From assembly GCA_017416855.1 (NCBI GenBank), contig JAFQAZ010000012.1, forward strand, positions 1 to 33,804: a stretch of DNA of 33,804 nucleotides, given 5' to 3'. Positions 15,443 to 23,907 of the stretch are shown here, one piece after another. The translations under genes were made by a program, and so were the position numbers. Position 1 is the stretch's first letter; each line of letters opens with the position of its first letter. The stretch is from Clostridia bacterium. Its GTDB lineage: Bacteria > Bacillota > Clostridia > UBA1381 > UBA9506. The notes under the pieces are model-generated. The model saw nothing but the letters and a program-made list of their open reading frames with translations, did not search any database and was not told the origin of the DNA.

Positions 15443-16138
15443 TTATAATTCTGTGCTGAACACACATTTTAAATCTGAACAATCATATAGTTTTATGTAT
15501 CTTCCTTCCATAGCAATTTCCCATCCGCCACCCTTTGACGGCGGTTCTACCTTGTAGCCTTTATCGGTTTTAATATAATGCCATCCTACGATTTTTTCAA
15601 CTGTGTCTGTGCAAAATCCGAAACAAGCGATATGTTCCTTTCCAAAGCTATACAAGCCCTCATACATAGAATATATCACATCACTGCATTTTGTCACAGA
15701 CTGCGGCATCATAAGTCCCGTCTTATCCATAATACAATTGCCGTCAATCTCCGAAAACAGTCTGAAATGCTTTGCTGCACACTTTGCATTTCGGATTACC
15801 AGTTTATTTTTCTCTGCAATATTACAGGATGCACTTAAGTCGCTGTTTGCAATTACAAAATCGGTATAGATACAAATATCCTTCTCGGATTTGATAAAAT
15901 CGCATATAAATACAACGTTTTCGTCTGCACTGAGATAAACCCTCTTCGCAAAAAGAGTATTTTCGTTGTTTTTATAGCTGTGCAAAGTAAACGATATTTC
16001 TCTGGTTTTACTTTCTGTTTTAAAAAGCTGCAAACTTGTATCATAAACTTTTTTATCTGCCGCTTTAAAATGCCACGGATTTTTGATTTCAGTATATACA
16101 ACGCAATTTTGATTATAGTTTACACCGAAAGCATTCAT
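15443..16138 (-). CDS. Protein of unknown function in the catabolic operon
   Basis: I do not recognise this 231-residue protein. It is rich in short alternating hydrophobic segments (for example VVYTEIKNPWHF, REISFTLHSY, NVVFICDFI, ICIYTDFVIA), which suggests a beta-sandwich fold such as the C-terminal domains of heparinase-like lyases or carbohydrate-binding proteins. No signal peptide or membrane helix is seen. It begins one base after the SDR stop, with GGTGAG inside the SDR end, so it is translationally coupled. Position beside a GH105-like enzyme suggests a role with uronic-acid sugars; it may also be the remaining part of a larger lyase. Confidence 0.6.
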   Translation of the reverse strand: MNAFGVNYNQNCVVYTEIKNPWHFKAADKKVYDTSLQLFKTESKTREISFTLHSYKNNENTLFAKRVYLSADENVVFICDFIKSEKDICIYTDFVIANSDLSASCNIAEKNKLVIRNAKCAAKHFRLFSEIDGNCIMDKTGLMMPQSVTKCSDVIYSMYEGLYSFGKEHIACFGFCTDTVEKIVGWHYIKTDKGYKVEPPSKGGGWEIAMEGRYIKLYDCSDLKCVFSTEL

Positions 16139-16139
16139 A

Positions 16140-16838
16140 TTAAAATCTCACCGCACTTTCAAAATAAATATCGTGTATCTGCACATTAGGATTGGAAGTA
16201 AGTACAAACATAATAATATCTACCACATCCTCTGCCTGAAGCAACTTTGTGCGATCAACCGCTCTCGTTCCCCAAAATGGTGTATCTGCACCACCCGGGT
16301 TAACTGTTGTTACGCGAATTTTCTTGCTTCCTACCTGAAGGAGAAGACCTCTTGAAAGCATATTTACAGCAGCCTTTGCAGTGCAGTAAAGCGGGGCGTT
16401 TCCGTTTGCGTTGCGTGCAGCCATACTGCCAATATTTACAATAATTGAAGGCTCTGCCGCATTATGTGCAAAGTATTTGCAGCAAAGGAAAGTTCCCTTA
16501 ACATTCACGTCCATCATAAGGTCATATGCACCCTCCTCCGTTTCGGGGATCTGACCAGGGATTGAAAGACCTGCAAGATTTGCAAGTGCATAAAATTCTC
16601 CATTTTCTTTGTACGCTTCCTCAAAAAACTCTTTAACTGCCGCCTCATCTGCAATATCAAAAGTTTTTGCGAAGACTTTTGTTTTTGAGGAAAGCTCTTT
16701 TGCAAAATCAAGAACTGCCTCATCATTGGAACAGATGGAAAGCTTTGCACCCATTTCAGCAAGTCTGTCACAAAGAATTCTGCCCATGCCGCCACTTGCA
16801 CCTGTAATTATAATATTTTTGCCATTATAGTTTATCAC
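16140..16838 (-). CDS. Short-chain dehydrogenase/reductase
   Basis: A 232-residue NAD(P)-dependent oxidoreductase of the classical SDR type. The cofactor motif TGASGGMG lies at 12-19, NLAG at 87-90, and the catalytic Ser138, Tyr151 and Lys155 (YCTAK) are all present. The start is the GTG at 16838: AAGGAGG stands eight bases upstream, whereas the longer frame to a TTG at 16856 would translate through the Shine-Dalgarno. It follows the RraA-like gene and precedes the orphan gene by one base. In this setting it probably oxidises or reduces a uronate- or deoxysugar-derived ketone; the exact substrate is not visible. Confidence 0.88.
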   Translation of the reverse strand: MINYNGKNIIITGASGGMGRILCDRLAEMGAKLSICSNDEAVLDFAKELSSKTKVFAKTFDIADEAAVKEFFEEAYKENGEFYALANLAGLSIPGQIPETEEGAYDLMMDVNVKGTFLCCKYFAHNAAEPSIIVNIGSMAARNANGNAPLYCTAKAAVNMLSRGLLLQVGSKKIRVTTVNPGGADTPFWGTRAVDRTKLLQAEDVVDIIMFVLTSNPNVQIHDIYFESAVRF

Positions 16839-16856
16839 TGAAAATTCCTCCTTCAA

Positions 16857-17564
16857 TTAAAAGTAACCGCCGTTATCAACCACCTGTGTTGGCGTCATAC
16901 CACTGTTAACCATTTTCTTTATTTCTATTTCATTATCACGTATTTCCTCAGAACGTATTAAAACTTCATAAGCAATTTCTCTCGGGATAACAATACACCC
17001 GTCTATATCAGCGAGCACAATATCTCCTGGATATACCATAACTTTCCCCATTGTAATAGGCATCTGGTAACCGATTGTACGGAAACGTCCAAGCATACCG
17101 TTAGAAGTTCTGTATTTGCAGAAAACGGGGAATTTCTGTTCAAGCACTTTGTTGGTGTCTCTTACTCCACCATCTACAATAGCACCTCGACAGCCCTGCT
17201 TGCGTGCTGCCATTGTCATAATTTCTCCCCACTGTGCTGATTCATCGTCCTCTGATGTATCCCAAACACATACACTATCATTGGGAATGGCTTCGAGCAT
17301 TTTCGCACGCTCAACCATTTCGTTTTCAAGGCTCAGATTCTTTGAACCTTTAATCGTGAAAACAACACCTGCAACCTTCATTTCCTCACGAAGGGGAAGA
17401 ATGTTTGTGGGAAGTGTCTGGTAAAGATAGCGCATTTCTCTGAGCACATCATTTACCATAGGTGTAGTTACCTGCTCGTAGCGGTCACACAGCTCCTTTT
17501 CGCTAATAGGAAAAGATTCAGTTTTAATCTGTCCTCTCTCCTTTGTCAAATCTTCAAGATTCAT
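16857..17564 (-). CDS. RraA-like / HMG aldolase family protein
   Basis: A 235-residue member of the RraA/4-hydroxy-4-methyl-2-oxoglutarate aldolase family. The signature GCRGAIVDGGVRDTN (about 124-138) contains the Arg and Asp that hold the metal and keto-acid substrate, with WGE (112-114) upstream and GDIVLADIDGCIVIP downstream. In catabolic operons such proteins act as aldolases or decarboxylases on 2-keto acids; RNase E inhibition is unlikely here. The ATG at 17564 is preceded by AAAGGATGG. It is the first gene of the five-gene operon, divergent from the AraC regulator across about 140 bases. Confidence 0.82.
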   Translation of the reverse strand: MNLEDLTKERGQIKTESFPISEKELCDRYEQVTTPMVNDVLREMRYLYQTLPTNILPLREEMKVAGVVFTIKGSKNLSLENEMVERAKMLEAIPNDSVCVWDTSEDDESAQWGEIMTMAARKQGCRGAIVDGGVRDTNKVLEQKFPVFCKYRTSNGMLGRFRTIGYQMPITMGKVMVYPGDIVLADIDGCIVIPREIAYEVLIRSEEIRDNEIEIKKMVNSGMTPTQVVDNGGYF

Positions 17565-17657
17565 ATGCACACCATCCTTTCAGCTATAGAGTAGCATTAA
17601 CACGCCTTTATAACAATATAGAAATAGCTTTTTATTTGTATAAATCGCTCGTATTGG

Positions 17658-17686
17658 TTGACACCGATAACCTGATATGTTATACT
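17658..17686 (+). promoter_or_regulatory. Promoter of the AraC-type regulator
   Basis: TTGACA (17658-17663), 17 bases, TATACT (17681-17686). Transcription would begin near 17693, leaving a leader of about 11 bases that is mostly Shine-Dalgarno (AAAGGTGAT). Confidence 0.8.
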
Positions 17687-17703
17687 CTTCAAAGGTGATA
17701 AAA

Positions 17704-18510
17704 ATGTATGATATAGACTTTATCATAACACGCTTAAACCGTGTTATAAGGCGGAAGCCAAATCTGCACTGGCATAATAGCAGGCTATATTATGAAAGCG
17801 AATATAATATGGTTATAGTCCTTGGCGGCAAGGCAAAATACATAATAAATTCTGAAGAAATTTATCTAAAGAAAAATGATGTAATAATTTTTCCGCCGGG
17901 AATTGTCCGTGCAGGATATACAGATAAGAGTGACCCGTGGGAATTTATAACAATCAATTTTAATTTAGAGCTTAATGAGGATGGAAAAGAGTTTTTTGAT
18001 AAAAAATATCTGCTTTTTAATAACATTGGCACAAATATTCGTGACAAATTTCTTGATATTGCTTACTTATGGGAGGGGAAAAATCCTCTCTTTGCAGTAA
18101 AATGTAAAGCTTTAATTTCCGATATTCTCTATGAGCTTATTCGCAGTTTCCTTCCACATAGTAAAATGCCGCATTCAGAAGAACTAGAAGCTGTGCGTAC
18201 ATATATTCAGGCAAATTTCAGAGAAAAATTAAGCATTGAAGCTTTAGCGGAGCGTATGGAGTTAAGTGTGTCATATTTCAGGAAGCTTTTTACCCGTGCT
18301 TATGGACAGTCCCCTCAGCAATACATTATAAGCCTACGGATAAATACTGCATATGACCTTCTTGAATCCGGAGAAGCAAACGTAAGCGAAGCAGCAATCC
18401 TCAGCGGGTTTGAAGATATCTATTATTTTAGTACACTGTTTAAAAAACAAACCGGTCTCTCCCCCTCGCAGGTGACAAGGGGACGTGTGACAAGGGGACG
18501 GTTCTGTTGA
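17704..18510 (+). CDS. AraC family transcriptional regulator of the island operon
   Basis: A 268-residue regulator with an N-terminal cupin-like sensor half (LHWHNSRLYYESEYNMVIVLGGKAKY, then KKNDVIIFPPG) and a C-terminal AraC double helix-turn-helix (about 165-258; LSIEALAERMELSVSYFRKLF and VSEAAILSGFEDIYYFSTLFKKQTGLSPSQ). The start at 17704 follows AAAGGTGAT; the frame extends to 17677 but that codon lies in the promoter. It is divergent from the catabolic operon and probably activates it when the sugar is present. The last dozen residues, containing VTRGR twice, are encoded by tandem REP-like repeats, so the natural end has probably been replaced. Confidence 0.9.
   Translation: MYDIDFIITRLNRVIRRKPNLHWHNSRLYYESEYNMVIVLGGKAKYIINSEEIYLKKNDVIIFPPGIVRAGYTDKSDPWEFITINFNLELNEDGKEFFDKKYLLFNNIGTNIRDKFLDIAYLWEGKNPLFAVKCKALISDILYELIRSFLPHSKMPHSEELEAVRTYIQANFREKLSIEALAERMELSVSYFRKLFTRAYGQSPQQYIISLRINTAYDLLESGEANVSEAAILSGFEDIYYFSTLFKKQTGLSPSQVTRGRVTRGRFC
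18472..18500 (+). repeat. Tandem REP-like GTGACAAGGGGACG repeats, right edge of island
   Basis: Two exact copies of GTGACAAGGGGACG, at 18472-18485 and 18487-18500, followed by GTTCTGTTGACAC. They form the end of the AraC reading frame and are related to the GGGGACG hairpin at 13138-13170. Confidence 0.75.
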
Positions 18511-18629
18511 CACACCATCTTTTCCGCCGGTGCAATACTTATGGTACGCTTCCCTATAACACATGCGTGCTGTTTCAGGCACCGCCAAAAGCGATCGAAA
18601 CAGGAGGAAGCGCACCGTATTCACGATAA
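18511..18629. other. Gene-free junction with possible transposon relic
   Basis: No convincing gene. A short minus-strand frame (to 18624, reading VRFLLFRSLLAVPETARMC) ends in the REP-like repeats and might be a remnant of a REP-associated element, but I cannot assign it. A CTGTTTC/GAAACAG inverted repeat is present. The segment separates the AraC end from the right direct repeat. Confidence 0.3.
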
Positions 18630-18679
18630 CTCACCAAAAACCGCTTAAATCTTAGGATTTAAGCGGTTTTTTCTATGTC
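18630..18679 (+). repeat. 50-bp direct repeat, right copy
   Basis: Identical to 13012-13061: the last seven bases of tRNA-Lys, the terminator stem and T run, and CTATGTC. No tRNA precedes it here, so the terminator is orphaned. It would still stop transcripts coming from the island. Beyond it, 18680-18833 shows no gene. Confidence 0.85.
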
Positions 18680-18833
18680 TGGAAAGCTTTAGCTCAGCAC
18701 TCAATACTTGATATAAGAATCAAAGCTATCGATATAGAAAATACCTTTCGTAGTGGGATGAAGATATTTCTTTTGGCCAATTTGTAAGCTTTCGACATAA
18801 TTAAATATAAATCATCAAAAGGCGATAAAATGA

Positions 18834-18862
18834 TTGCTTTTTCATAGGTGCTGTGATACAAT
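18834..18862 (+). promoter_or_regulatory. Promoter of the FtsK-type operon
   Basis: TTGCTT (18834-18839), 17 bases and an extended -10, TGATACAAT (18854-18862). A second TATAAT at 18885-18890 lacks a good -35. The first gene starts at 18913 behind AAGGAG. Confidence 0.55.
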
Positions 18863-18912
18863 AAAAATAAGAATGTGCATTTTCTATAATCGCACTGTAA
18901 AAGGAGAAAAAT

Positions 18913-20544
18913 ATGGAATTTTGTGGGATTTGTGGAGACCTTATTACAGAGAATCATGCCGAGTGTAGTCGATGCGGTGCTACGCTTCGCGGAAAAACAT
19001 GTTCTCTTCTTTCTGAAAATTTTGATGACATTGAAAATGCTGCCTTCGAAGGCGACTGCGAGGCAATGTTTTTGCTGTATTGCGCATATAAAGAAGGTGT
19101 CGGAACGGATAAAAATGAGTTCTCTGCTTTTTACTGGCTGAAAGAGGCAGCAGACCATGGATGTATAAAAGCCTACTATGATTTGAGTTTAGCTTATGCA
19201 AACGGTTTGTCTACACCTGTTAATCCGATCGAAGCCAAAAAGTGGATGGATTTGTTCGAAAGCAATGTGAATCAGGAGATTTCCTTAACCAATAACACGA
19301 TAAACAATATACCAACCGATAACAATGATGCATGTTCCCCCAAAAACAACCCATCTGAAAGTTCGGAAGAAATATGGTTTGACGATAAGGTTGAAGAGGA
19401 TTTTGATTGCGAAAATAATGAAGAATATACAGACGATGAAGATGATAACGAGTTCTATATAGAAGATGACAATGAAGAAGATGAAGATGACGATGATTCC
19501 GTGTATCTGGGCGATTTAGATTTTAAAGAAATTTATGACGGCGCAGTACAAGGGGATTGCGATTACGCTGCGGAGCTCGCGGTCCGTTATGCAAAAGGTG
19601 AGGATTGCGATCAGGATTTAAATATGGCTTTTTTCTGGGCGGAGAAAGCAGAAAGCATATGCGATTCAAATTTGTGCCGTGAGATTTTGTGTCATTTTTA
19701 TGCGATTAATAAAGATGTGGAAAAATGCAACGAATTGTTACACGACATTGAAGCAGAAGATGAATTCTATGCAGCTCAGGTTTGTGCATGGTATTATGAA
19801 CTGCTCTTTGAAGAAAAAGCCTTTAGAGAATTTACAGAACAGGATTTCGAAGCACATTTAAAGCTTTTAAAAAGTGTGAAAATGATAGCAGAGGATGATA
19901 TTGAAGAAGGTCTTGAAGATACAGAAACCGTTAAACAGTATTTGGATTTGTTAGAAGTTTATATGCAGGATATCAACAGCAAACAATTCAGCAGAACAAA
20001 GGCACAGGATGAGTGGTTGTATTTTGCTCAAAAACTGGTTGATTGCGGTGAAACGGATATGGCAGAAAAACTTGCCGATCAATACGATAGTTTACGGGAT
20101 GAAGATGTAAAGTATGCGAAAGCGGCTTTGGCATTGTATGAAGAGTTAGGCGAAAACGGCAATGTTGAAGCGCAGTATATGGCAGGCATTTACCATGAAT
20201 TTGGCATTGGTACAAAAGTTGACCATATGGCGGCAAATCAGTGGTATGAAACTGCGGCAAGGGCCAACCATTCAGAAGCCTGCACGAATTTTGCCTATAA
20301 TCTGCATAATGGTATCGGTGTTGGTCAAAATCATAATTTGGCAGTTGAATATTACCTGAAAGCTGCAGAGCAAGGGCATCCCAGAGCCATGTATAATCTT
20401 GGGTGCCATTATGAAGATTACAGAGATTATGTTGAAGCCGCACGATGGTATAAACGGGCAAAAGAATGCGGATATGAAGATGCCAAACAGGCATATAAAA
20501 ATATTATAAAAAATGTACCCAAATTATCCCGTATGTTTTTATAA
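18913..20544 (+). CDS. Zinc-ribbon protein with SEL1/TPR-like repeats
   Basis: A 543-residue soluble protein opening the seven-gene operon. Residues 4-21 form a zinc ribbon with two CxxC pairs (Cys4, Cys7, Cys18, Cys21). SEL1-like repeats follow (about 42-120), then a very acidic, Asp/Glu-rich linker (about 150-200), another SEL1-like repeat (about 210-250), a helical middle region, and a C-terminal block of three or four SEL1 repeats (about 400-530, for example AQYMAGIYHEFGIGT and AVEYYLKAAEQGHPRAMYNLG). Such repeats bind other proteins, so a scaffold or adaptor for the membrane complex encoded downstream is likely. AAGGAG lies six bases before the ATG. Its function is not known. Confidence 0.75.
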   Translation: MEFCGICGDLITENHAECSRCGATLRGKTCSLLSENFDDIENAAFEGDCEAMFLLYCAYKEGVGTDKNEFSAFYWLKEAADHGCIKAYYDLSLAYANGLSTPVNPIEAKKWMDLFESNVNQEISLTNNTINNIPTDNNDACSPKNNPSESSEEIWFDDKVEEDFDCENNEEYTDDEDDNEFYIEDDNEEDEDDDDSVYLGDLDFKEIYDGAVQGDCDYAAELAVRYAKGEDCDQDLNMAFFWAEKAESICDSNLCREILCHFYAINKDVEKCNELLHDIEAEDEFYAAQVCAWYYELLFEEKAFREFTEQDFEAHLKLLKSVKMIAEDDIEEGLEDTETVKQYLDLLEVYMQDINSKQFSRTKAQDEWLYFAQKLVDCGETDMAEKLADQYDSLRDEDVKYAKAALALYEELGENGNVEAQYMAGIYHEFGIGTKVDHMAANQWYETAARANHSEACTNFAYNLHNGIGVGQNHNLAVEYYLKAAEQGHPRAMYNLGCHYEDYRDYVEAARWYKRAKECGYEDAKQAYKNIIKNVPKLSRMFL

Positions 20545-20586
20545 CAAACGAAGCGAAAATATTATTTTTAAAGGAGAATGAATCAT

Positions 20587-20892
20587 ATGGACGAAGTAAC
20601 AAAGCAGGACATTCTGAACACGGAAGAATCTGTTGCAATAGCTGAAGACCTTGTTGATGCACCGCAGGAGGACTTTGATGAAGAAACTGATGCTGTTGCC
20701 GAAGAAGAACTCAAAATGTTTAAAAATGCTTATTATGACCTTGTAGAAGATACGTATCCTGAGGATAGCGAAATCTGGAGCGATTTTAAACGATATTTAA
20801 AATCTCCCAGAAATATGCAAATCAATACGGAAAGCATTGTGATTGGTGCTATGGCAATTATGTTTATTGTTGCCTTGTTTTTAGTAAGATAG
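20587..20892 (+). CDS. Small acidic tail-anchored membrane protein
   Basis: A 101-residue protein with an acidic N-terminal half and one hydrophobic helix at the very C-terminus (IVIGAMAIMFIVALFLV), so most of it should face the cytoplasm. The ATG at 20587 is preferred to that at 20578, which is too close to the AAGGAG. It sits 42 bases after the SEL1 gene and 13 before the coiled-coil membrane protein. It may recruit the SEL1 protein or the ATPase to the membrane. No family is recognised. Confidence 0.6.
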   Translation: MDEVTKQDILNTEESVAIAEDLVDAPQEDFDEETDAVAEEELKMFKNAYYDLVEDTYPEDSEIWSDFKRYLKSPRNMQINTESIVIGAMAIMFIVALFLVR

Positions 20893-20905
20893 GAGGAGTA
20901 CTGAG

Positions 20906-23149
20906 ATGAATTACGAAGCAGAACTGACTGAGCAGTTACAGTCTTCTACAAAGACAGAGCTTTACAGCAAATTATATAATACATATCTTGATACAGAAAA
21001 CGAAATTTCTTCAATTCAAAATGGAAAAATTGCAGCATGTAAGAGAAAATTAAAATCCATAGAGGATGCTCTTAAAGAAATTGAAAATGAAGAGGCATTG
21101 CTTGCAGACAGTGATAAACTGCGTGCGCAATATCTGGGACAAATCAGAGCCTCCGAAGAAGAGAACATTAAGCGCAAGTTTTCTCTGCAGGGTAAGGAAA
21201 TCAAAGAGAAAATTAGTCAGTTACAAAGGGATATAGAGGAGGAAAATTCAGCGATAGCATCTCGCCAGATCGAGGACGAAGCAAAACGCTTCAACACTTT
21301 AATTGGTAAAACAAAGAGTATGTTTGCTATGACCAGCGACGAAAGAACATCGGTGGAAATCGCTGCCTCCAACGAGCCTGGTGCAAGCCTTCGAAAAGAC
21401 TATGAGCAATATAGTGACGATTTCTTTGAAACCCTTTTTAAAGGGCAGAAAAACTTTAAACAATATATCAACTTGTTTGATAAGGCTTTGAGCATTTTTC
21501 AGCCAAAAAAACATTTTGCAAACCTATCATTAATCATTATATTTGTGTTAATCGAAGTTTTAATTCAGCTTATTGCTGCTGTCTTTATGGATGGTGTATT
21601 TTTCAAAACCATTCTATTGTGTATCGGATTTTCCTGCACCGGTCTTGCCGTTAATGAGCTGATACGATATGCATTATTGGATTTAAGAGAAGAAAAGAAC
21701 AAAAAATCAACAAGAGCCATCATTGACATTGTGTTGCTTGTGGTTGCCGCGGCAATGTTGTGGCTTTCCTGCTCATTTTTGGTGTCCACCTTTAAGAGAA
21801 AGTTATTTAAAGGTATTTGCGGATTGATTTTTGGTGCTGCTGCAGTATTTTTCGGGTCTGTTATATATGATGAGATATTTGCAAACGGAAAATTTATTAT
21901 GCCCTTAACTGCCAAAGAAAAAGATAACATTGTTATTTGGCATGCTATGATGGATATAACGGGCGATATTGACGATGAATTATCCAAAATTTTCTGCGCC
22001 GTTGATGTATTTAAAGAAAAACAGGCGGATAAAAAACAGTTTACCCACATTATGAATATTATTGCACAAGATGACTCTCCGGTGATAGAGCAAATTCGTC
22101 AGGACTTTTATAGTGACTTGTTTGGCGAAGGCGGAATGGTCTCCAATAAGCTTTTGAGCTTGCAGAAAAAAATGTCAGACCTTAACCAAAAATTATCAGA
22201 CCTGGATGCAGAACGTAATAAAGCTATCGCACAAGTTAAAAATGAATCTTTTGCAGAACAAGTAGATGCAAAGTTACATGAACACAAAGAAGCCATTAAA
22301 GCATCTATTGCGGCTAAAAATAAGGGCAAGCTACTGGAAGACAAACAGGACCAGGAAGCAAATATTAATTATTTTAACGAACAAATCAAAACAATGAAAG
22401 CCAGCGAAACCGATGCGATTCAGAAAATGCAGGAATTAAAAGAGATTTTCAGCAAAAAAATTGATACCCCGGTTGCCGCTAAAATTGATAACAGACTCCC
22501 GTTAGGCTTTGCTCAAACAAGTACAGGCACAGATGCACTGATTCACATTGAGCATAATATGAAGCCGGTTGTTATTAAATGTACCGATGTGCAGGCAGAA
22601 AACAACGGTAATGAAATGTCTGAAATTGAGGAGTTTGTCTGTCATGCATTTTGGGGCTGTGTGTATAACAATATGAAAGAAACAGCTCTTCATCTTTATG
22701 ATGAACGTGCAGCGTTTTCTAACCTGTTCTATGACAGAAATGTTGCAGCAGCATCCCAGAATCGCTATATTGTTCATAAGATAGATGCCAACGATGTCAG
22801 CCGTGATATTGCGGAAATCATTGAGAACAAATCAAGACTGACCGGTAAGATTGAGGATTATAACAGAATCTGTCTTACAGAAATGAGAAACATCATTAAG
22901 TATGACATCATCTTCATTTATGGTCACAATAAGCTATTAAATGATAAAGACTTTATCAGAATATTAAACAACACCGAAAACTGGGGTATTGTTCCTGTTT
23001 TAATCATAAACGAAAACAATTATGCTGAAAATGCCGACAGTGAGTTTATTAAGGCCGCTGTTAAAAACAATGCCGTATATAGACTCAATAGAAGTGCATT
23101 TGCAGATAAGTTTGTTGTTGAACAGAACTACATAGAAAAAGTTTTATAA
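20906..23149 (+). CDS. Coiled-coil membrane protein with a degenerate FtsK-type ATPase domain
   Basis: This 747-residue protein has an N-terminal coiled coil (about 30-130), four membrane helices (about 205-228, 231-252, 270-292 and 303-322), a second coiled coil (about 410-515) and a C-terminal alpha/beta domain (about 528-747). The last domain follows the order of an FtsK/SpoIIIE motor: a strand at PVVIKC where the Walker A loop should be, a DANDVSRDIAEIIENKSRL..IEDYNR helix pair, then YDIIFIYG at the Walker B strand. The GxxGxGKS loop and the DE pair are missing, so it should not hydrolyse ATP. It resembles the inactive motor domains of type VII secretion EssC/EccC, but on a separate chain. 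The domain match is by eye. Confidence 0.6.
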   Translation: MNYEAELTEQLQSSTKTELYSKLYNTYLDTENEISSIQNGKIAACKRKLKSIEDALKEIENEEALLADSDKLRAQYLGQIRASEEENIKRKFSLQGKEIKEKISQLQRDIEEENSAIASRQIEDEAKRFNTLIGKTKSMFAMTSDERTSVEIAASNEPGASLRKDYEQYSDDFFETLFKGQKNFKQYINLFDKALSIFQPKKHFANLSLIIIFVLIEVLIQLIAAVFMDGVFFKTILLCIGFSCTGLAVNELIRYALLDLREEKNKKSTRAIIDIVLLVVAAAMLWLSCSFLVSTFKRKLFKGICGLIFGAAAVFFGSVIYDEIFANGKFIMPLTAKEKDNIVIWHAMMDITGDIDDELSKIFCAVDVFKEKQADKKQFTHIMNIIAQDDSPVIEQIRQDFYSDLFGEGGMVSNKLLSLQKKMSDLNQKLSDLDAERNKAIAQVKNESFAEQVDAKLHEHKEAIKASIAAKNKGKLLEDKQDQEANINYFNEQIKTMKASETDAIQKMQELKEIFSKKIDTPVAAKIDNRLPLGFAQTSTGTDALIHIEHNMKPVVIKCTDVQAENNGNEMSEIEEFVCHAFWGCVYNNMKETALHLYDERAAFSNLFYDRNVAAASQNRYIVHKIDANDVSRDIAEIIENKSRLTGKIEDYNRICLTEMRNIIKYDIIFIYGHNKLLNDKDFIRILNNTENWGIVPVLIINENNYAENADSEFIKAAVKNNAVYRLNRSAFADKFVVEQNYIEKVL

Positions 23150-23167
23150 TCTTTGGAGGGATTACAT

Positions 23168-23896
23168 ATGCAGTCAAGAATATCAGTCAATGTTGAAGCA
23201 CAAGAAGAAATTATAGCCGTCTTACAGAAATGCTCCTGTGATATCGGCGAAAATGCCAGCGAATTGGTTCAGGCATTCAAAAATCTTGCTGCCGACAGCC
23301 ATTATGAACATCTGGTGAAACAATCCAATACCATTATTGCTTTTTATAATGAGGTTATTGTATCTAAAATTCTGGAAATTTGTGAAGATTGGTCAAATTC
23401 AAATCAATCTATTGCATCCTATTGTGAGATTGCACGTGCCGGTGAAAATGCTTGTGAAACGGCACGTCAGCTGATGAAGGATATGATTCTCACAATCGAA
23501 GACAATTTGCCTAAGATTATGGAAATTGACGATGTTGATACATCTGAGTTTTCTATGTCTGAAGAGCTTTATGAAGACCTGAAAAAAGAAGCTGCAACAA
23601 GATTGGATAACATTAAAGATGCTTATATGAATTCTAAAAAGGAAGCAGAAGATATTGAACAGAACAACGCCATGGCCGGCGGTTTATATGCTCCCATTGA
23701 AGCAATTGGCATCAGTATCATCAATCCTTTTGAAGAAATTGTAGACAGAGTGATTGACAGCATCAGAGAAGAATTTGTAGAAATCAATGCCAGCATCAGA
23801 AATATGTCTTCGGCAGCGGCTGAGGAAGTCGCAAGCGAATCTTCCAATGTCAACGCAGATGAACTGATGGGTGAATTACTTTCTGATATAATGTAG
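23168..23896 (+). CDS. Helical protein of unknown function, possibly WXG-superfamily-like
   Basis: A 242-residue, nearly all-helical, acidic protein. The N-terminus (ISVNVEAQEEIIAVLQKCSCDIGENASEL) has the strand-then-long-helix start seen in WXG100-type proteins, but no W-x-G turn is visible. Two further helical segments follow (about 85-120 and 130-165) and a Ser/Ala/Glu-rich tail ends in ADELMGELLSDIM. The start at 23168 follows TGGAGGG; the frame could extend to a TTG at 23153, which would translate the Shine-Dalgarno. It lies directly before the ATPase gene (11 bases). It may be a substrate or structural partner of the motor; that is inference. Confidence 0.5.
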   Translation: MQSRISVNVEAQEEIIAVLQKCSCDIGENASELVQAFKNLAADSHYEHLVKQSNTIIAFYNEVIVSKILEICEDWSNSNQSIASYCEIARAGENACETARQLMKDMILTIEDNLPKIMEIDDVDTSEFSMSEELYEDLKKEAATRLDNIKDAYMNSKKEAEDIEQNNAMAGGLYAPIEAIGISIINPFEEIVDRVIDSIREEFVEINASIRNMSSAAAEEVASESSNVNADELMGELLSDIM

Positions 23897-23907
23897 GTGA
23901 ATGTTTT

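Noticed and set aside
18334-18624. A 96-codon minus-strand frame overlapping the AraC gene end
   Set aside because: It is mostly antisense to AraC and to the tandem repeats; only its first part could be a transposon relic, which I cannot assign.
19988-20494. A 168-codon minus-strand frame
   Set aside because: Antisense shadow of the SEL1-repeat gene, with biased His/Leu composition caused by the sense codons.
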